Positions 9,368-20,623 of a stretch of DNA of 31,888 nucleotides are shown here, piece by piece. Origin of the DNA: Plicaturopsis crispa FD-325 SS-3 (lineage: Eukaryota; Basidiomycota; Agaricomycetes; Amylocorticiales; Amylocorticiaceae). How positions within the stretch are numbered: the stretch's first letter is position 1; every line of letters starts with the position of its first letter. The notes under the pieces were generated by a model, which was given only the letters and a program-made list of their open reading frames with translations, did not search any database and was not told the origin of the DNA. Both the position numbers and the translations under genes were made by a program. Where the stretch lies: assembly GCA_000827205.1 (NCBI GenBank), contig KN832554.1:3111298-3143185 (forward strand). Reading direction: 5' to 3'.

Positions 9368-11527
9368 ATGCCAGTCGCTCCGGGAGTGTCCTTCCCCTCG
9401 TTCCCTTCTCTCAGCCGCGCTAGCTCGCGCTCCTCTTTTGATTCCCTCGAGAAACCGGCAGGCCCGCAGACCTTCAACCTTAACAATTCTTTGAATGGAC
9501 TCATCAGGTCAACGCCCGCACCCACATCCGCATTCCAAAAGTTTGTCCAGCGATTGGAGGTACCGATCGACGACAATGTAGCCTGTATGTGTTTCTCCAT
9601 CTTCGTCATTCACCGCGCTCACAACGAGTACGCGCAGACCAAAACGACGCATACTGCAACCGCGACCTGATCCCCATCCCGCCCGAGCGGCGCACCTGGA
9701 CCTGGGTATCGTTCGCGATGTACTGGGTCACCTCCGGCATATCGCTCTCCGCGTACAGCGTCGGCTCCTCGCTCCTGATGCTCGGTCTCAGCGTGCAGCA
9801 CGCCATTATCCTTGCAGTCGTCGGCGGGTTCATGAGCTCCACTCTCGCGGTTGCGGTAGGGCAGATCGGTGAGGCGCACCGGATTTCGTTTGGGGTGGCC
9901 ACGAGATATAGCTGGGGCATGAAGTTGTTCTGTGCGTGGGTTTCTCTCGGTTTCTAGAAGAAAAATCGAACGGCTTTGCAGATGCCCCGTTGGTTCTGAG
10001 CATCCTACCGTCCATCGTCGGATTTGGAACGCAGGCATATATGGGCGGCCAAGCAGTCCGCGTCACCCTCGGGGCTCGTAAGCTCTTTTTTCACATCAGC
10101 AGCCCATCCAGCAGAATAAAAACTCTCGGTTTTAGTCTTTCCAGCATTCGCGCATATGAAAAATACGATTCCCCTGTCCTCCAACATCGCCACGAACGAC
10201 CTCATCGGGATCCTCATCTGGTTCATGGTCTACATCCCCTTCGTCCTCATCCCGCCCGAGAAATACACGCGCCCCTTCATGGTCACTGGCGCCATGTTCG
10301 CCGTAACGCTCATCGGGATGCTCATCTGGTCCGTCCAGCACGCGGGCAGCATCGGGCCATTGTTCCACCAGCCCCCGACGACGCCGCAGCTCGGGTGGGC
10401 GGTGATGTTTGGCATGAATAGCGTGTCGGGGCTGGTTACGGGTGCGACTGCGCAGATGAACTGGACTAGGTATTCTGCGAGGCCTGGGGCGCAGATGGTG
10501 AGCCAGCTGGTGGCGGCTCCGGTGGTGATCACCTTCGCGTCTGTGTACGTTCTTCGCAGTCGTATCTCAATTCGCGAGTGCGTTCTAACCGCTGTGTGTG
10601 AGCAGGATCGGCATTGTCGTGACTAGCGCCTGCTCGCAAATACTGGGCCAACTTTACTGGTCGCCCGTCCAGCTTCTCGGGGTGCTTCAAGAGCATTTCA
10701 ATTCCAGCCCCCACGCGCGAGCGGGTGTGTTCTTCGCTGGCCTAGGCTGCTTTGCGTCGACCGTGTCCCTCAACACGTTGAACTCCATCACCACCGGGAT
10801 GGATATAGCTGCGCTGTGCCCACGCTTCATCAACAACAGGAGGGGCGCATATTTGCTTGCTGCGGGTATGTTGCATTGTCTTAGCGGTGTAAATCATGTT
10901 TAATGGGTGATGTGAAGCGGGCATCGCATCGTGCCCATGGCAGATCCTCGCCACCGCTAAAAGTTTCCTCGGAGCACTGGGCGGAGCTGGCGTCTTCCTC
11001 GCACCTGTACGTATCCACCCTTCCAACGTCTCAAGATGCCCCGCTGACCCACGGAGGGACAGATAACCGCAATAATGATCTCCGACTACATGGGCACGCG
11101 CCAAAAGACCATCTCCGTCCCAGACCTCTACATCGACGGGCCCGAGTCGATCTACTGGTACAAAAACGGCTGCAACTGGCGCGCCCCTTTGGCATGGGTC
11201 ATCGGCACGCTGCCCGCCTTCCCCGGGTTCGTCATGTCCGTCATGGACCCCGCGGCGAGCAACTTCTGGATCAAGCTCTACAGCCTCGAGGGCTTCGTCG
11301 GCCCGCTGTCTACGGTAATGGCGGTGACGGTGATCGCCAAGCTGAGCCCGCCGCCGTATATTGGACTCGGGACGCGTGCGCTGGACGATGCGGTGATGTT
11401 TAGCAATGACCGCAGCCTGGGGGCGAAATATGGTCTTGGGGAGAACTATACGGGAGAGGAGGGTGCGGGGAAGACGGCGAGTTGGAGCGAGGAGAGTTTG
11501 GCTAAGTATAAGGGTGGGTATGTTTAG
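9368..11527 (+). CDS. NCS1-family transporter (uracil/allantoin/thiamine permease-like)
   Basis: Seven exons: 9368-9584, 9638-9931, 9982-10077, 10145-10544, 10606-10865, 10918-11006 and 11063-11527. Introns are 50-67 bp, all GT-AG with matching phases, giving 606 aa. The family is shown by RDLIPIPPERRTWTWVSF before the first membrane helix, GQIGEAHRISFGVATRYSWG, GFGTQAYMGGQAVR, NHxS-free helices ending in LNSITTGMDIAALCPRFIN, RRGAYLLAAAGIASCPWQIL, FLAPITAIMISDYMGTRQKT and the SVPDLYIDGPESIYWYKNG loop after it. About 12 membrane segments are expected. NCS1 proteins import nucleobases or related compounds with protons or Na+. The RTWTW signature and the PDLY loop resemble the FUR branch (uracil, allantoin, thiamine, nicotinamide riboside) more than the FCY branch; the substrate cannot be read from sequence. 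The N-terminal 65 residues are Ser/Pro-rich and cytosolic. Confidence 0.9.
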
Positions 11528-11784
11528 AGTTGAGACAGGGTAAGGTGTACAAGTATCGTCTGTAACTGTATTATCACTTGGTTAGAATTGCGTAGCACTA
11601 GAGGGCAGAGAATAACACCCACTTTCCTTCATCGCTACGCAACTGAAGTGAGACAAGGATGTTCGAGGAAGGACGCTGTCGAAGGTTGTTAGTGGGTCAC
11701 ACGAATATCACATCGTTCCCTCAGTGTGCAGCTCTAGCAGACTAGATTCAGAATGCATAGTATGTAGTGGGTACCTAGTCCTGA

Positions 11785-12606
11785 GGCTATCGCGCCCAGT
11801 GTATAGGCGGTCACCGTTATTACGTAATCCGCCTTTTATATCCTGGCCCCTATTCACGCTCAAACGCGCGCAGGACGCGCCTGACGCCGCGCAATCGTCT
11901 CTTGAAACCATATCTCCTAGCAATACGAGCTGTCTGCTTCATTCGGTTTACATAGCTCCTGTTTTGAATGCTTCCCGACTGCAGATCACAGTCTGATCTT
12001 GTGTTCAAACCAAAATCTGCTCCTTTTTACTGCTATAGCAATGCTGTAAATCCACTCACGACGCCGGTAGGCTTCTCTGTGCAATTGCAGACTTTACGAG
12101 GGGCATGAAACCCTTAGGTATTACCTGTACGGCTCTTGCGCTACATCGTGCAAGCCGGTTCTCTTTGACAGCAGTACGGTCATCAAGGGTCAGCAGTACA
12201 CCTACAAATGCCTGACACGCTAGAACTGTCCATTGTACTTAAGATCACATCGGGGATACCTCCGTCAATGTATCCAGTCCCTTTTCATACGGTGATTTCT
12301 TTGACTCCAGGAGTCCTAGCGTTTTAGCAGCTCGTGCTCTCGGCTGGTGCCCAGCTTACCCAATTACTATACTTTGCACTACCAAAACCTTCCATTTCAG
12401 CCCAGAAATTGGGTGTAACTGAGTATCCCTATAATAATTGTGACTATATAGCTCAAAAGCGTAGAGTTTGCATCCCTAGCGCGTCTCCGGTGGGGAGACG
12501 ATGCCAAAAGACGCGATGCGGCAGGACGCGACGACGCGTTTGCGCGCGTCCCAAAAAGGAGCATTACGTAATAACCGGGACCGCCTATACACTGGGCGCG
12601 ATAGCC
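11785..12606. mobile_element. Foldback or MITE-like element with 44-bp inverted ends
   Basis: Bases 11785-11828 and 12563-12606 are inverted repeats with 42 of 44 positions identical (starts GGCTATCGCGCCCAGT, ends GTTATTACGTAAT). Weaker inverted similarity continues inward for about 80 bp. The interior of about 730 bp has no coding potential. An 11-bp direct repeat TAGTGGGTACC lies just outside (11765-11775 and 12656-12666), but it does not abut the ends, so it is only a weak candidate for a target duplication. It sits between the 3' ends of the permease and LYS12. No transposase is present, so it would be non-autonomous. Confidence 0.6.
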
Positions 12607-12743
12607 AACAGACTACAGAAGGAGGTACGACTGTTGGTGTCTGTCTAGGAGAGACTAGTGGGTACCAGGCTATCATCATCTAATGAAATCCACATATACT
12701 CATGAACATCCGCCGTAGATCGCACACCACACCACACCACCAC

Positions 12744-14386
<1,643 letters not shown>

Positions 14387-14778
14387 TTTGTATGAACGCC
14401 GACGAGTGTTTTATGAGGGAAAGTCAAAACATGAAAAGTTTCTGTAAAGCGTTCAGTAGCCCATGACGTCTTTCGGCCGAAACTTTCCGACCGCTGCGCG
14501 CGTCCTACCGATAAGTTGGCACGCGTACTCAACGCGTTTGGACTTTACACGTCAGACAAGGATATCCGAGCCTGCGAGGTTCAAGGAATTGTCTACTACC
14601 TGCCTTTGGGAGACTACTTTACACCGCTCAAACGTTCGCTTTCCTTCCACTTGGGCATCCTCAAGCTTCAAGCCTTGCTACAATCGTCCTGCACTTGTTC
14701 ATCCTCCAGTAAGTAGTCTGGAATTGATCAGGATAACACCTGGACTGAGAAGACCATCCATAGCACCGCGACAGGATC
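14387..14778. promoter_or_regulatory. Divergent LYS12 / copy E promoter with copy E leader intron
   Basis: 392 bp separate the two start codons. On the plus strand a 55-bp 5'UTR intron is predicted (14709-14763, GTAAGTAGTCTG...CATAG) followed by CACCGC and the ATG 16 nt later, as in copies B and D. No clear TATA box was seen for either gene. Confidence 0.6.
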
Positions 14779-15600
14779 ATGGGCCAATATTGGTGTATAC
14801 TCAACCTCGACAAGCGCCGTCTACTGGGAATGGGGAAACTAGGAGAAAACCTGCCTAGGGGCGACAAAACGCTTATGTGGCTGATAGCCGTCCCTGTCCC
14901 AGCACAGGAGGACACTGACGACTCGCCACCTGCCGAATACGGCGAACCTGCTGAGCGCCCGCCTGGGCGTTGGGCAGGCGATCAGATTATATGCGTCGGA
15001 GACGGTGGCCATGACTGGCCAGAGAGCATCCAAGACCACCCCGATGTACGGTGGCTTGCGGAGAACGTCGACCCCGACCCCGACCCCCAGGCCTACTACG
15101 ACCCCAACACGGTCGACAACCTGTACAAGCTCGCATATGAGGATTACGGCGGACAGCGGCGGCCCAGCGAGTGCGGGCCAAAGCGCAGCAAGGTGTTCCC
15201 TCCTGGGCCGTGGGTCCTACGCAACCTGACGAAGCGCGTGTACGTCCGTGCTGCCTGCCTCAAATCCCAGCGGGACGAGCTCCCGGACGACGAGGTGGAC
15301 CTGGAGCATTCGCATGCGAGCACGTTCCTCGGCGAGGTCGTGCTGTCGCGTGTATGCTGGTCGTCGGACTATTCCTGCAGCATGAATCGTGCCATCGGTG
15401 ACCGGATTGCGCGCGGGGTTTGGGCTGGGGACCGCTTCGACATCGTGAATATGACGAGCCTCGACGCTCTTCCGGATGTTGAGCAGTGGAAGGACATAAG
15501 CGACGAAGTTCGCGAGGAAATTCGCTCGATGTGGGTAATCGAACGCGGACAGGACCCGTTTCAGCCTGCGGAGGCGACGGAGGCTGAGGCTGAGGATTGA
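14779..15600 (+). CDS. MGQYW-family protein, copy E (273 aa)
   Basis: Intronless and intact, starting MGQYWCILNLDKR. It has every family block: GKLGENL, RWAGDQIICVGDGGHDWPESI, DHPDVRWLAE, PWVLRNLTKRVYVRAACLK, LPDDEVDLEHSH, GEVVLSRVCWSSDYSCSM, RGVWAGDRFDIV and WKDISDEVREEIRSMW, with an acidic C-terminus. A variable insert of DP repeats (DPDPDP) lies before the central block. Unlike copies A-D it is on the plus strand, divergent from LYS12. The leader intron places it with B and D. Function unknown. Confidence 0.87.
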   Translation: MGQYWCILNLDKRRLLGMGKLGENLPRGDKTLMWLIAVPVPAQEDTDDSPPAEYGEPAERPPGRWAGDQIICVGDGGHDWPESIQDHPDVRWLAENVDPDPDPQAYYDPNTVDNLYKLAYEDYGGQRRPSECGPKRSKVFPPGPWVLRNLTKRVYVRAACLKSQRDELPDDEVDLEHSHASTFLGEVVLSRVCWSSDYSCSMNRAIGDRIARGVWAGDRFDIVNMTSLDALPDVEQWKDISDEVREEIRSMWVIERGQDPFQPAEATEAEAED

Positions 15601-15810
15601 GTCTTGACTTGCGCTGTGTGTTTTGTCGCAGCAAAAACCTGTTTTGTCACCAACAACTTTATGTCAGTTCTTCGAACATTATTGACGTTCTCAGCCGTCC
15701 AAGGTGTCGTAAATCTGCATTCCAACTGGACACGAAGTTCCACAGGTGCAAGCGTCGAAACAATGGGATCCGGGATGTGGCCACCGCACGCGCAGACCAA
15801 TTCTGAAGTC

Positions 15811-15984
15811 GCCATTGTTCTCCCATCCTATTACTATAAATCGCCTTTGACTTCAACTGATGCTACTGACCTCTTTCTTCGTCCCTAGCCTTCCCCGCCA
15901 CCACCACTTCGTCAATCCTGTACGCTCCAAACGGTGAGTCGCCTCATCTCTGTGTAGGACGTTCGCTCACAAGAACTTTGACAG
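15811..15984 (+). promoter_or_regulatory. Copy F promoter and leader intron
   Basis: GCCATTGTTCTCCCA (15811-15825), 9 bp, TATAAA (15835-15840), then a 51-bp predicted 5'UTR intron (15934-15984, GTGAGT...GACAG), then the ATG at 16000. This matches the copy A promoter in sequence, order and spacing. Similarity starts further upstream at GTGGCCACCGCA(C/T)GCG. The rest of the copy E-F gap (15601-15775) shows no gene. Confidence 0.7.
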
Positions 15985-15999
15985 CATCACCACAGCATC

Positions 16000-16747
16000 A
16001 TGGGGCAATACTGGCGCATACTCAACCTAGACAAACGCGTCGCAATCAAAACCTATAAGCTCGGCGAATATCTGCTTACGCACGAGACGAACAAGCTTTT
16101 CTACCTCTTCGCCGTTCCGCCCCTTACGCAGGAGCAAGACTCATCCGGAGTGAGTCCATTCGGGCGGTGGGCCGGCGACCAGATCATCTGCATCGGGGAC
16201 TATGCCAGGGACTACCCAGACAGCATCAAGGACCACCGGGGTCGTGTCCGGCGCGACGGGGTTCGACGACTTGTACGAGTTCGCAACTTACAGATACGAG
16301 CACCAGCGCGGAGCGCCCCAATCGACGGATGGAGCGGCGGACGCATTCCCCGTCGGCGCGTGGGTGCTGCGCAACCTCACGAAGCGCGTGTACGTCCTCG
16401 CTGCGCGCTTGAAGACCCCGTGGGACCGCGAGCAGGGACTCCCCGACGACGAGGTGGATCTGGGGTCCTCGGACGCTGGCGCGTTTCTCGGCAATGTTAT
16501 CCTGTCGCGTGTCTGCTGGTCGTCGGACCCATCGTGTAGCCTGCACGAGGAAGATTCTAAGCGAATCTACCGCGGGGTTTGGGCGGGGGACCGGTTCGAT
16601 ATCGTTACGCTCGCGGCCTTGGACTCGCTCCCGGACGCCGAACTTTGGGAGGATATAAGCGAGGAAATTCGTGAAGAGGTCGGGTTACTTTGGAAGCATG
16701 ACCGCGGCGTCAATCCGTTCGAGCCGGCGGAGGACGCTCAGCATTGA
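16000..16747 (+). pseudogene. MGQYW-family copy F, with internal deletion and frameshift
   Basis: The N-terminal part is intact (MGQYWRILNLDKR, KLGEYLL, RWAGDQIICIGDYARDYPDS). At about 16235, just after IKDH, the frame changes: the remainder of the family sequence (GFDDLYEFA, AWVLRNLTKRVYVLAA, LPDDEVDLG, GNVILSRVCWSSDPSCS, RGVWAGDRFDIV) continues in another frame to the TGA at 16747. The segment equivalent to DVKWLEKYG in copy A is missing, so a deletion not divisible by three is the simplest reading. Left as is, translation from 16000 gives 179 aa with an unrelated tail ending at 16539. No GT-AG pair nearby would remove the problem without losing conserved residues. Closest to copy A. Confidence 0.75.
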
Positions 16748-16814
16748 AGATGAAGTTTGTAGACAGATCGTGTGTTCGCGTTTCAACATGGGCTCTATAT
16801 CATCGTATCACACC

Positions 16815-17334
16815 TTACCGTTCAAAATGAGCTCGGCACTTCGTGAGGGATGGTATATACGATATCGAGATTTCTTCGCCACTCTGGTTGCGTATAGCGA
16901 GAGGGTAAACGGGCGTAGATCCCAGTCGTAGTTTGCGTTCGGACTGCAGCTGATGATCGCATAGTATTATCAGTGGCTGGCTCCTAGCGATCCAAACTTC
17001 CAAAGGCTGGTGCTCACCTATGGTTGCACTGGGAGATCTTCAAAAAGACGCCGGATGCAAGTTTACTTGCCTCCGGCGATCCAGGTGGTACGTGTAGCTT
17101 GATGCCAACGCCGTTCGTGCGCGCGATACCCTCTTCGCGCCCGCACATCTCGGGCGGTTTGCAGTTCACCAGGTCGTACAGCTCCGTGCGCTCGGGCTCC
17201 TCAACACGGTCGAACACCATACGAAAAATTTCCTCGCGGATATCCGGCGGGAGAAAACTCATGACCGGGATAAAGACGATGGGATATTCGACGACGATGA
17301 CGGCGCCGTGCAAGATCTTCCGAGTCACAAGCAT
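16815..17334 (-). pseudogene. SET-domain (SMYD-like) protein remnant
   Basis: On the minus strand, KGEGMLVTRKILHGAVIVVE (the start of a SET domain, around 17346-17280) leads to LVNCKPPEMCGREEGIARTN and VFLKISQCNH; a 68-bp intron (17017-16950) then joins to SCSPNANYDWDLRPF. This gives the SET hallmark NHSCSPNA. The last SET motif, GEEISISYIPSL, follows in a different frame, ending at 16815, so there is a frame change within about 30 nt after NYDWD. A stop lies in frame shortly upstream of the domain and no promoter exon was found; downstream the gene runs into the 3' end of copy F. SET proteins methylate lysines. Small SET proteins of this kind are numerous in Agaricomycetes. I treat it as a broken fragment, although an unseen 5' exon cannot be excluded. 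Confidence 0.6.
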
Positions 17335-17610
17335 CCCTTCGCCTTTTAGGACGCGAGGACATACGAGTCACCGGTAGACCTACTAAGCCTCGAGTGTAAG
17401 CGACGAGAAAAAGTGCGGATCGGCATTCAATGATTTTTTAGGGTACAATTTTGTGGAATGCAAAACTGGGTTTGGTCAATCTTCCTTGTCTGACCCTACT
17501 GGGCCCCGGCGATTGTCAGAGAGGTCGCAAAGCATAGAAATAACTACACACCTATCCTTGAGACGACAACATACAGCATAATGCATCCAAGGGCCACCCT
17601 GCACGACTGC
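17335..17610. other. Intergenic, nothing recognised
   Basis: Between the SET remnant and the 70-aa gene. No open frame, repeat or RNA gene that I can support. Confidence 0.4.
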
Positions 17611-17880
17611 TCAATCCGTGTACCCCGCGCGCTTTTCTTCTAGGGCCACCTTTCGAACCTCAGCATTGGCGCGTATCCACGCAGTCCAATCCCGGAACGC
17701 TCGTTCTCGCTGTGCAATTCGTGACTCGGATTGATACATGTGCAAAAGGGAGAGGTCCTGGCCCGTCATGGTCTGAAGGAACCGGGGGAAAGACTGAAGA
17801 ACTGTAAGAATATCAGCGATTGGTAGTCCCAGAATTGGTAACACTAATGGATACGCACATTCATTATCTATGTGATCCAT
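17611..17880 (-). CDS. Small conserved-looking protein (70 aa)
   Basis: Two exons, 17880-17859 and 17801-17611, with a 57-bp GT-AG intron (17858-17802) and a branch-like CTGAT (around 17816) near its 3' end. The 22-nt first exon encodes MDHIDNE. The spliced product starts MDHIDNEFLQSFPRFLQTM and ends ALEEKRAGYTD; the C-terminal half is highly charged and helical (SRIAQRERAFRDWTAWIRA). No membrane segment, no cysteine motif. The unspliced reading would insert an unrelated hydrophobic stretch, which argues for the intron. I do not recognise the family. It may be a small mitochondrial or assembly-factor type protein, but nothing in the sequence proves it. Confidence 0.65.
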   Translation of the reverse strand: MDHIDNECAYPLVLPILGLPIADILTVLQSFPRFLQTMTGQDLSLLHMYQSESRIAQRERAFRDWTAWIRANAEVRKVALEEKRAGYTD

Positions 17881-18253
17881 AGCGGGAGAGCGGGTGGTTG
17901 ATGGGTGGGAGTAGTTAGCGCACCCAAATGACGGATCCCATCCAATAAGTATGCGTGGAAACGCAAGCTTTTTTTCCTAACGAGAAAGATCGGTTAGGTT
18001 TCACGATGGTCATGTGTGTAGTTTTGGCTTGCAGGCATCGATGTCGAAACTTCCTAGTTGCTGCGCAGGACCTGTAAGGCAAGGGCTTTGCGTCTCGCAT
18101 TCCTCGAATGAAGACGAAACTCGACCCTAGACCGGATGAGGCTAAGATGCTGGTTATCGATTGGCTGGAGTTTAAAAAGGAGACACAAGTAGATAGCCTG
18201 AGATACGCCGGCGACGAAAGATTGTAGAATGTAGCAGAATGAATGGCCGATCT
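17881..18253. other. Intergenic region between same-strand genes
   Basis: About 370 bp containing the promoter of the 70-aa gene and the 3' flank of the WKF-domain gene. No further feature seen. Confidence 0.4.
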
Positions 18254-19266
18254 TCAGGCACTATCCGACGAAAGAGCATCCATGACGGCACGCGCTCGCA
18301 GCTGCTTGACATCAGGAGGCGGCGCGGCACTTGGACTGGTTTCCACAGGAGGTGCGGCAGGCTCTGACGGCTGGGCAGGCTTCGGCGGGTCAAGTGCGGC
18401 CTCGCAAGCTTTGGTCAGTTTCTGGGAACACGTCAGGATGCTGGAAATTGGACGGTAAAAAAGAAGAGAATACCTCTCGCACACCACCTTGCACGTTAGT
18501 CAAATATCGTATGGTGAGCGGTACGTGTGTCTCGGGTATCTGCAGTTGGAACATCAGCAAGATGCTCATGAAATATACGTTGGCGCACTGACAGCTTGTT
18601 CTGACCAGATATTCCTGATCAGCCAATTTTGACGTGCTTTATTGAATTTCCAGCTCGACGGGTCAGAGAACTGCGCGTATGCGTATACGAGAGCTACATC
18701 GAGACGCCAGTCAGTCGATCGTACGGTGCATTCGAGGTATTCCGTAGGATCATACCTTTGCGAGCCTGATCAGAGAGGGACTCGTCGTCGTTTGGATCAG
18801 GCAGGTCCGTTTTCCGCCGTTTGCTCTTTTTCTTTGGCTCGCCGGAGCGATCCTCTCCATCTGCCAGGTCCTTTTCCTTCTTGCGTTTCTTCTTCTTCTT
18901 CTCGCCCTCAGCCACAGGGTCCATCATAGTCTGTGAGACGCCAGACGCGGTAACGTCTCCCCCCTCGTCCGTTTTCCGACGCTTGGATGATTTCGGTGCT
19001 GGGCTCTCCGGCATCCTCTCTTCCTCTTCCTCCCCTTCGGCGATCCTCTGCTCCTTTTCTCTACGTCTTTTCTCCTTTCTTTGCCGTTTCAGCTCGGCCT
19101 CCGTGTCCTCGGTCACATCGTTTGTAATATCTGCACTGTCTTTTTCCTTTCGTCGTTTCTTCTTGCGTTCGGGCGCAGGAGTGTCTGCGGCGACGTCTTG
19201 TGCTTTCGATTTCTTCGAGCGTTTGGAGGGCCTCTCCGGAAGCTCTGCAATAGGTTCGACAGCCAT
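18254..19266 (-). CDS. WKF-domain protein (C7orf50 / DUF2373 homologue), nucleolar type
   Basis: Four exons: 19266-18756, 18693-18593, 18539-18474 and 18421-18254; introns 62, 53 and 52 bp, in phase; 281 aa. Residues 1-170 are a highly charged, disordered tail with repeated Lys/Arg clusters (KKKRRKEKD, KRQRKEKRRREKE, EKKKKKRKKEKD, KKKSKRRK), typical of nucleolar proteins. Residues about 171-235 form the WKF domain: YAYAQFSDPSSWKFNKARQN, WLIRNIWSEQ, IRYLTNVQGGVRE. The C-terminus is Pro/Ala-rich. WKF-domain proteins are linked with the nucleolus and ribosome or RNA processing; the exact role is not established to my knowledge. It is divergent from ARL1, with 197 bp between start codons. Confidence 0.88.
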
Positions 19267-19463
19267 TAATCCTGCTGTCCAGTGAAGACAAAGTGAGGGG
19301 AAGGGTATAGAAACGGGTATGAAGATGGCCAAACGTGAATCAAGAATGCAGAATACCACTATTACATCCGAGGTAAATGAATTTTGAAAGACCGCGACGC
19401 GTCTCCGCTGCTCGCCACCTCAGCCAACGCTCACCTCAGCCACTTCCGCCACCTCTTCTTACC
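19267..19463. promoter_or_regulatory. Bidirectional promoter, WKF gene / ARL1
   Basis: Only 197 bp separate the two divergent ATGs, so both promoters and 5'UTRs share it. The ARL1 side has a CT-rich pyrimidine stretch before ACCATGG, a good start context. No TATA box. Confidence 0.6.
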
Positions 19464-20401
19464 ATGGGCCTGTCGATATCCACCCTGTTCAGCTCGTTAA
19501 CGTCTCTGGTGCGGTGGAGCAAGGACCAGGATGTCCGTATACTAATGCTCGGTCTGGATTCTGCTGGAAAAGTGAGCACTTGCGAGCCCATTGGACCAAA
19601 TCCCCGCGTTACTGATCATGGGTCTGTACCCGCAGACAACTATCCTGTATAGGCTTCAGGTATTTTTGCCGTGTCCTTTCTAGTGTATAGGTGCTCTCAA
19701 TAAATGACACGGACGAACCCAGATTGGAGAAGTTGTATCGACAATTCCGAGTACGGTTTCCTTTCCCACTCCCCACATTCAGGCTTTTGATGCTGATTGC
19801 GCCGCTCGTACAGCCATTGGATTTAATGTCGAGACCGTGCAGGTACGCCCCCCATACATCCCCAACTCATGCGGTCGTCGCGTCTAACAGTCCACAGTAC
19901 AAAAACATCAAATTCCAAGTGTGGGATCTCGGAGGACAGTCGAGTATCCGGTACGTGCCCCCTCTCCGCATTCCCTCTTTACAACCCCGCTATATCAAGT
20001 TATCAACCGTCTACAGACCATACTGGCGATGCTACTTCCCGAACACCTCCGCCATCATCTACGTCATCGACTCGTCCGACCACGACCGCCTCCCGACCTC
20101 GCGCACGGAGCTGCTGACGATGCTCTCGGAGGACGAGCTCACGGGCGTGCCGCTGCTCGTGTTCTGCAACAAGCAGGACGTCGGCGGCGCGCTGAAGCCG
20201 GAAGATATCAGCGAGCAGCTGGGCCTCGCGGGTGGGGAGAAGACACGGCCGTGGAGCGTGCGCGGGAGCTGTGCGACTAAGGGAGAGGGCTTGGAGGATG
20301 GCTTGGATTGGTGCGTTGTGGTCTACGTTTTTGATACGAAGCGTGCGAAGATGGTTAACCGTTGGTTGGGCAGGCTGGTCAACGCGATACAGAAGAAATA
20401 G
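19464..20401 (+). CDS. ARL1: ADP-ribosylation factor-like GTPase ARL1
   Basis: A Golgi small GTPase that recruits GRIP-domain golgins. Seven exons: 19464-19571, 19636-19659, 19723-19750, 19814-19842, 19898-19950, 20017-20310 and 20374-20401; 187 aa. Gly2 and Ser6 (MGLSIS) fit N-myristoylation. P-loop GLDSAGKTT (30-38), switch I IPTIGFNVETVQ, switch II VWDLGGQSSIRPYWRCYF (Q77), NKQD (132-135) and SCATK for base binding. WDLGGQSSIRPYWRCY separates ARL1 from ARF (which has VWDVGGQDKIRPLWRHY). Exon 2 is only 24 nt. The last intron (20311-20373) is in frame and without a stop, so a retained-intron form would add 21 residues before the LVNAIQKK end; homology supports splicing to GLDWLVNAIQKK. Confidence 0.95.
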
Positions 20402-20623
20402 CGCCACTTGCGTGGCGTTTTGCTGCTCTTCATATCGTACTATATACCTCGCACATTGGACACTTGCTATCGCATTTTCGCTTGTATCCGTACATCCCAG
20501 GCTAATTCACCCTTTGGAACCAAATCTTGGGCTGCATGCAACAGTCTTTGCACCGATTATGATAATACATCCGCGTACTTACTCTTATACAGGTGAAAAC
20601 ATCCATACCAACAACGACCTCCC

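Noticed and set aside
11765-12666. TAGTGGGTACC as target-site duplication of the inverted-repeat element
   Set aside because: The 11-bp copies lie 9 bp and 49 bp away from the inverted ends, so they do not bracket the element as a duplication should; left as a weak note only.
16140-16260. An intron that would explain the frame change in copy F
   Set aside because: The available GT-AG pairs would remove the conserved WAGDQIIC block, and all other copies are intronless in the coding region.
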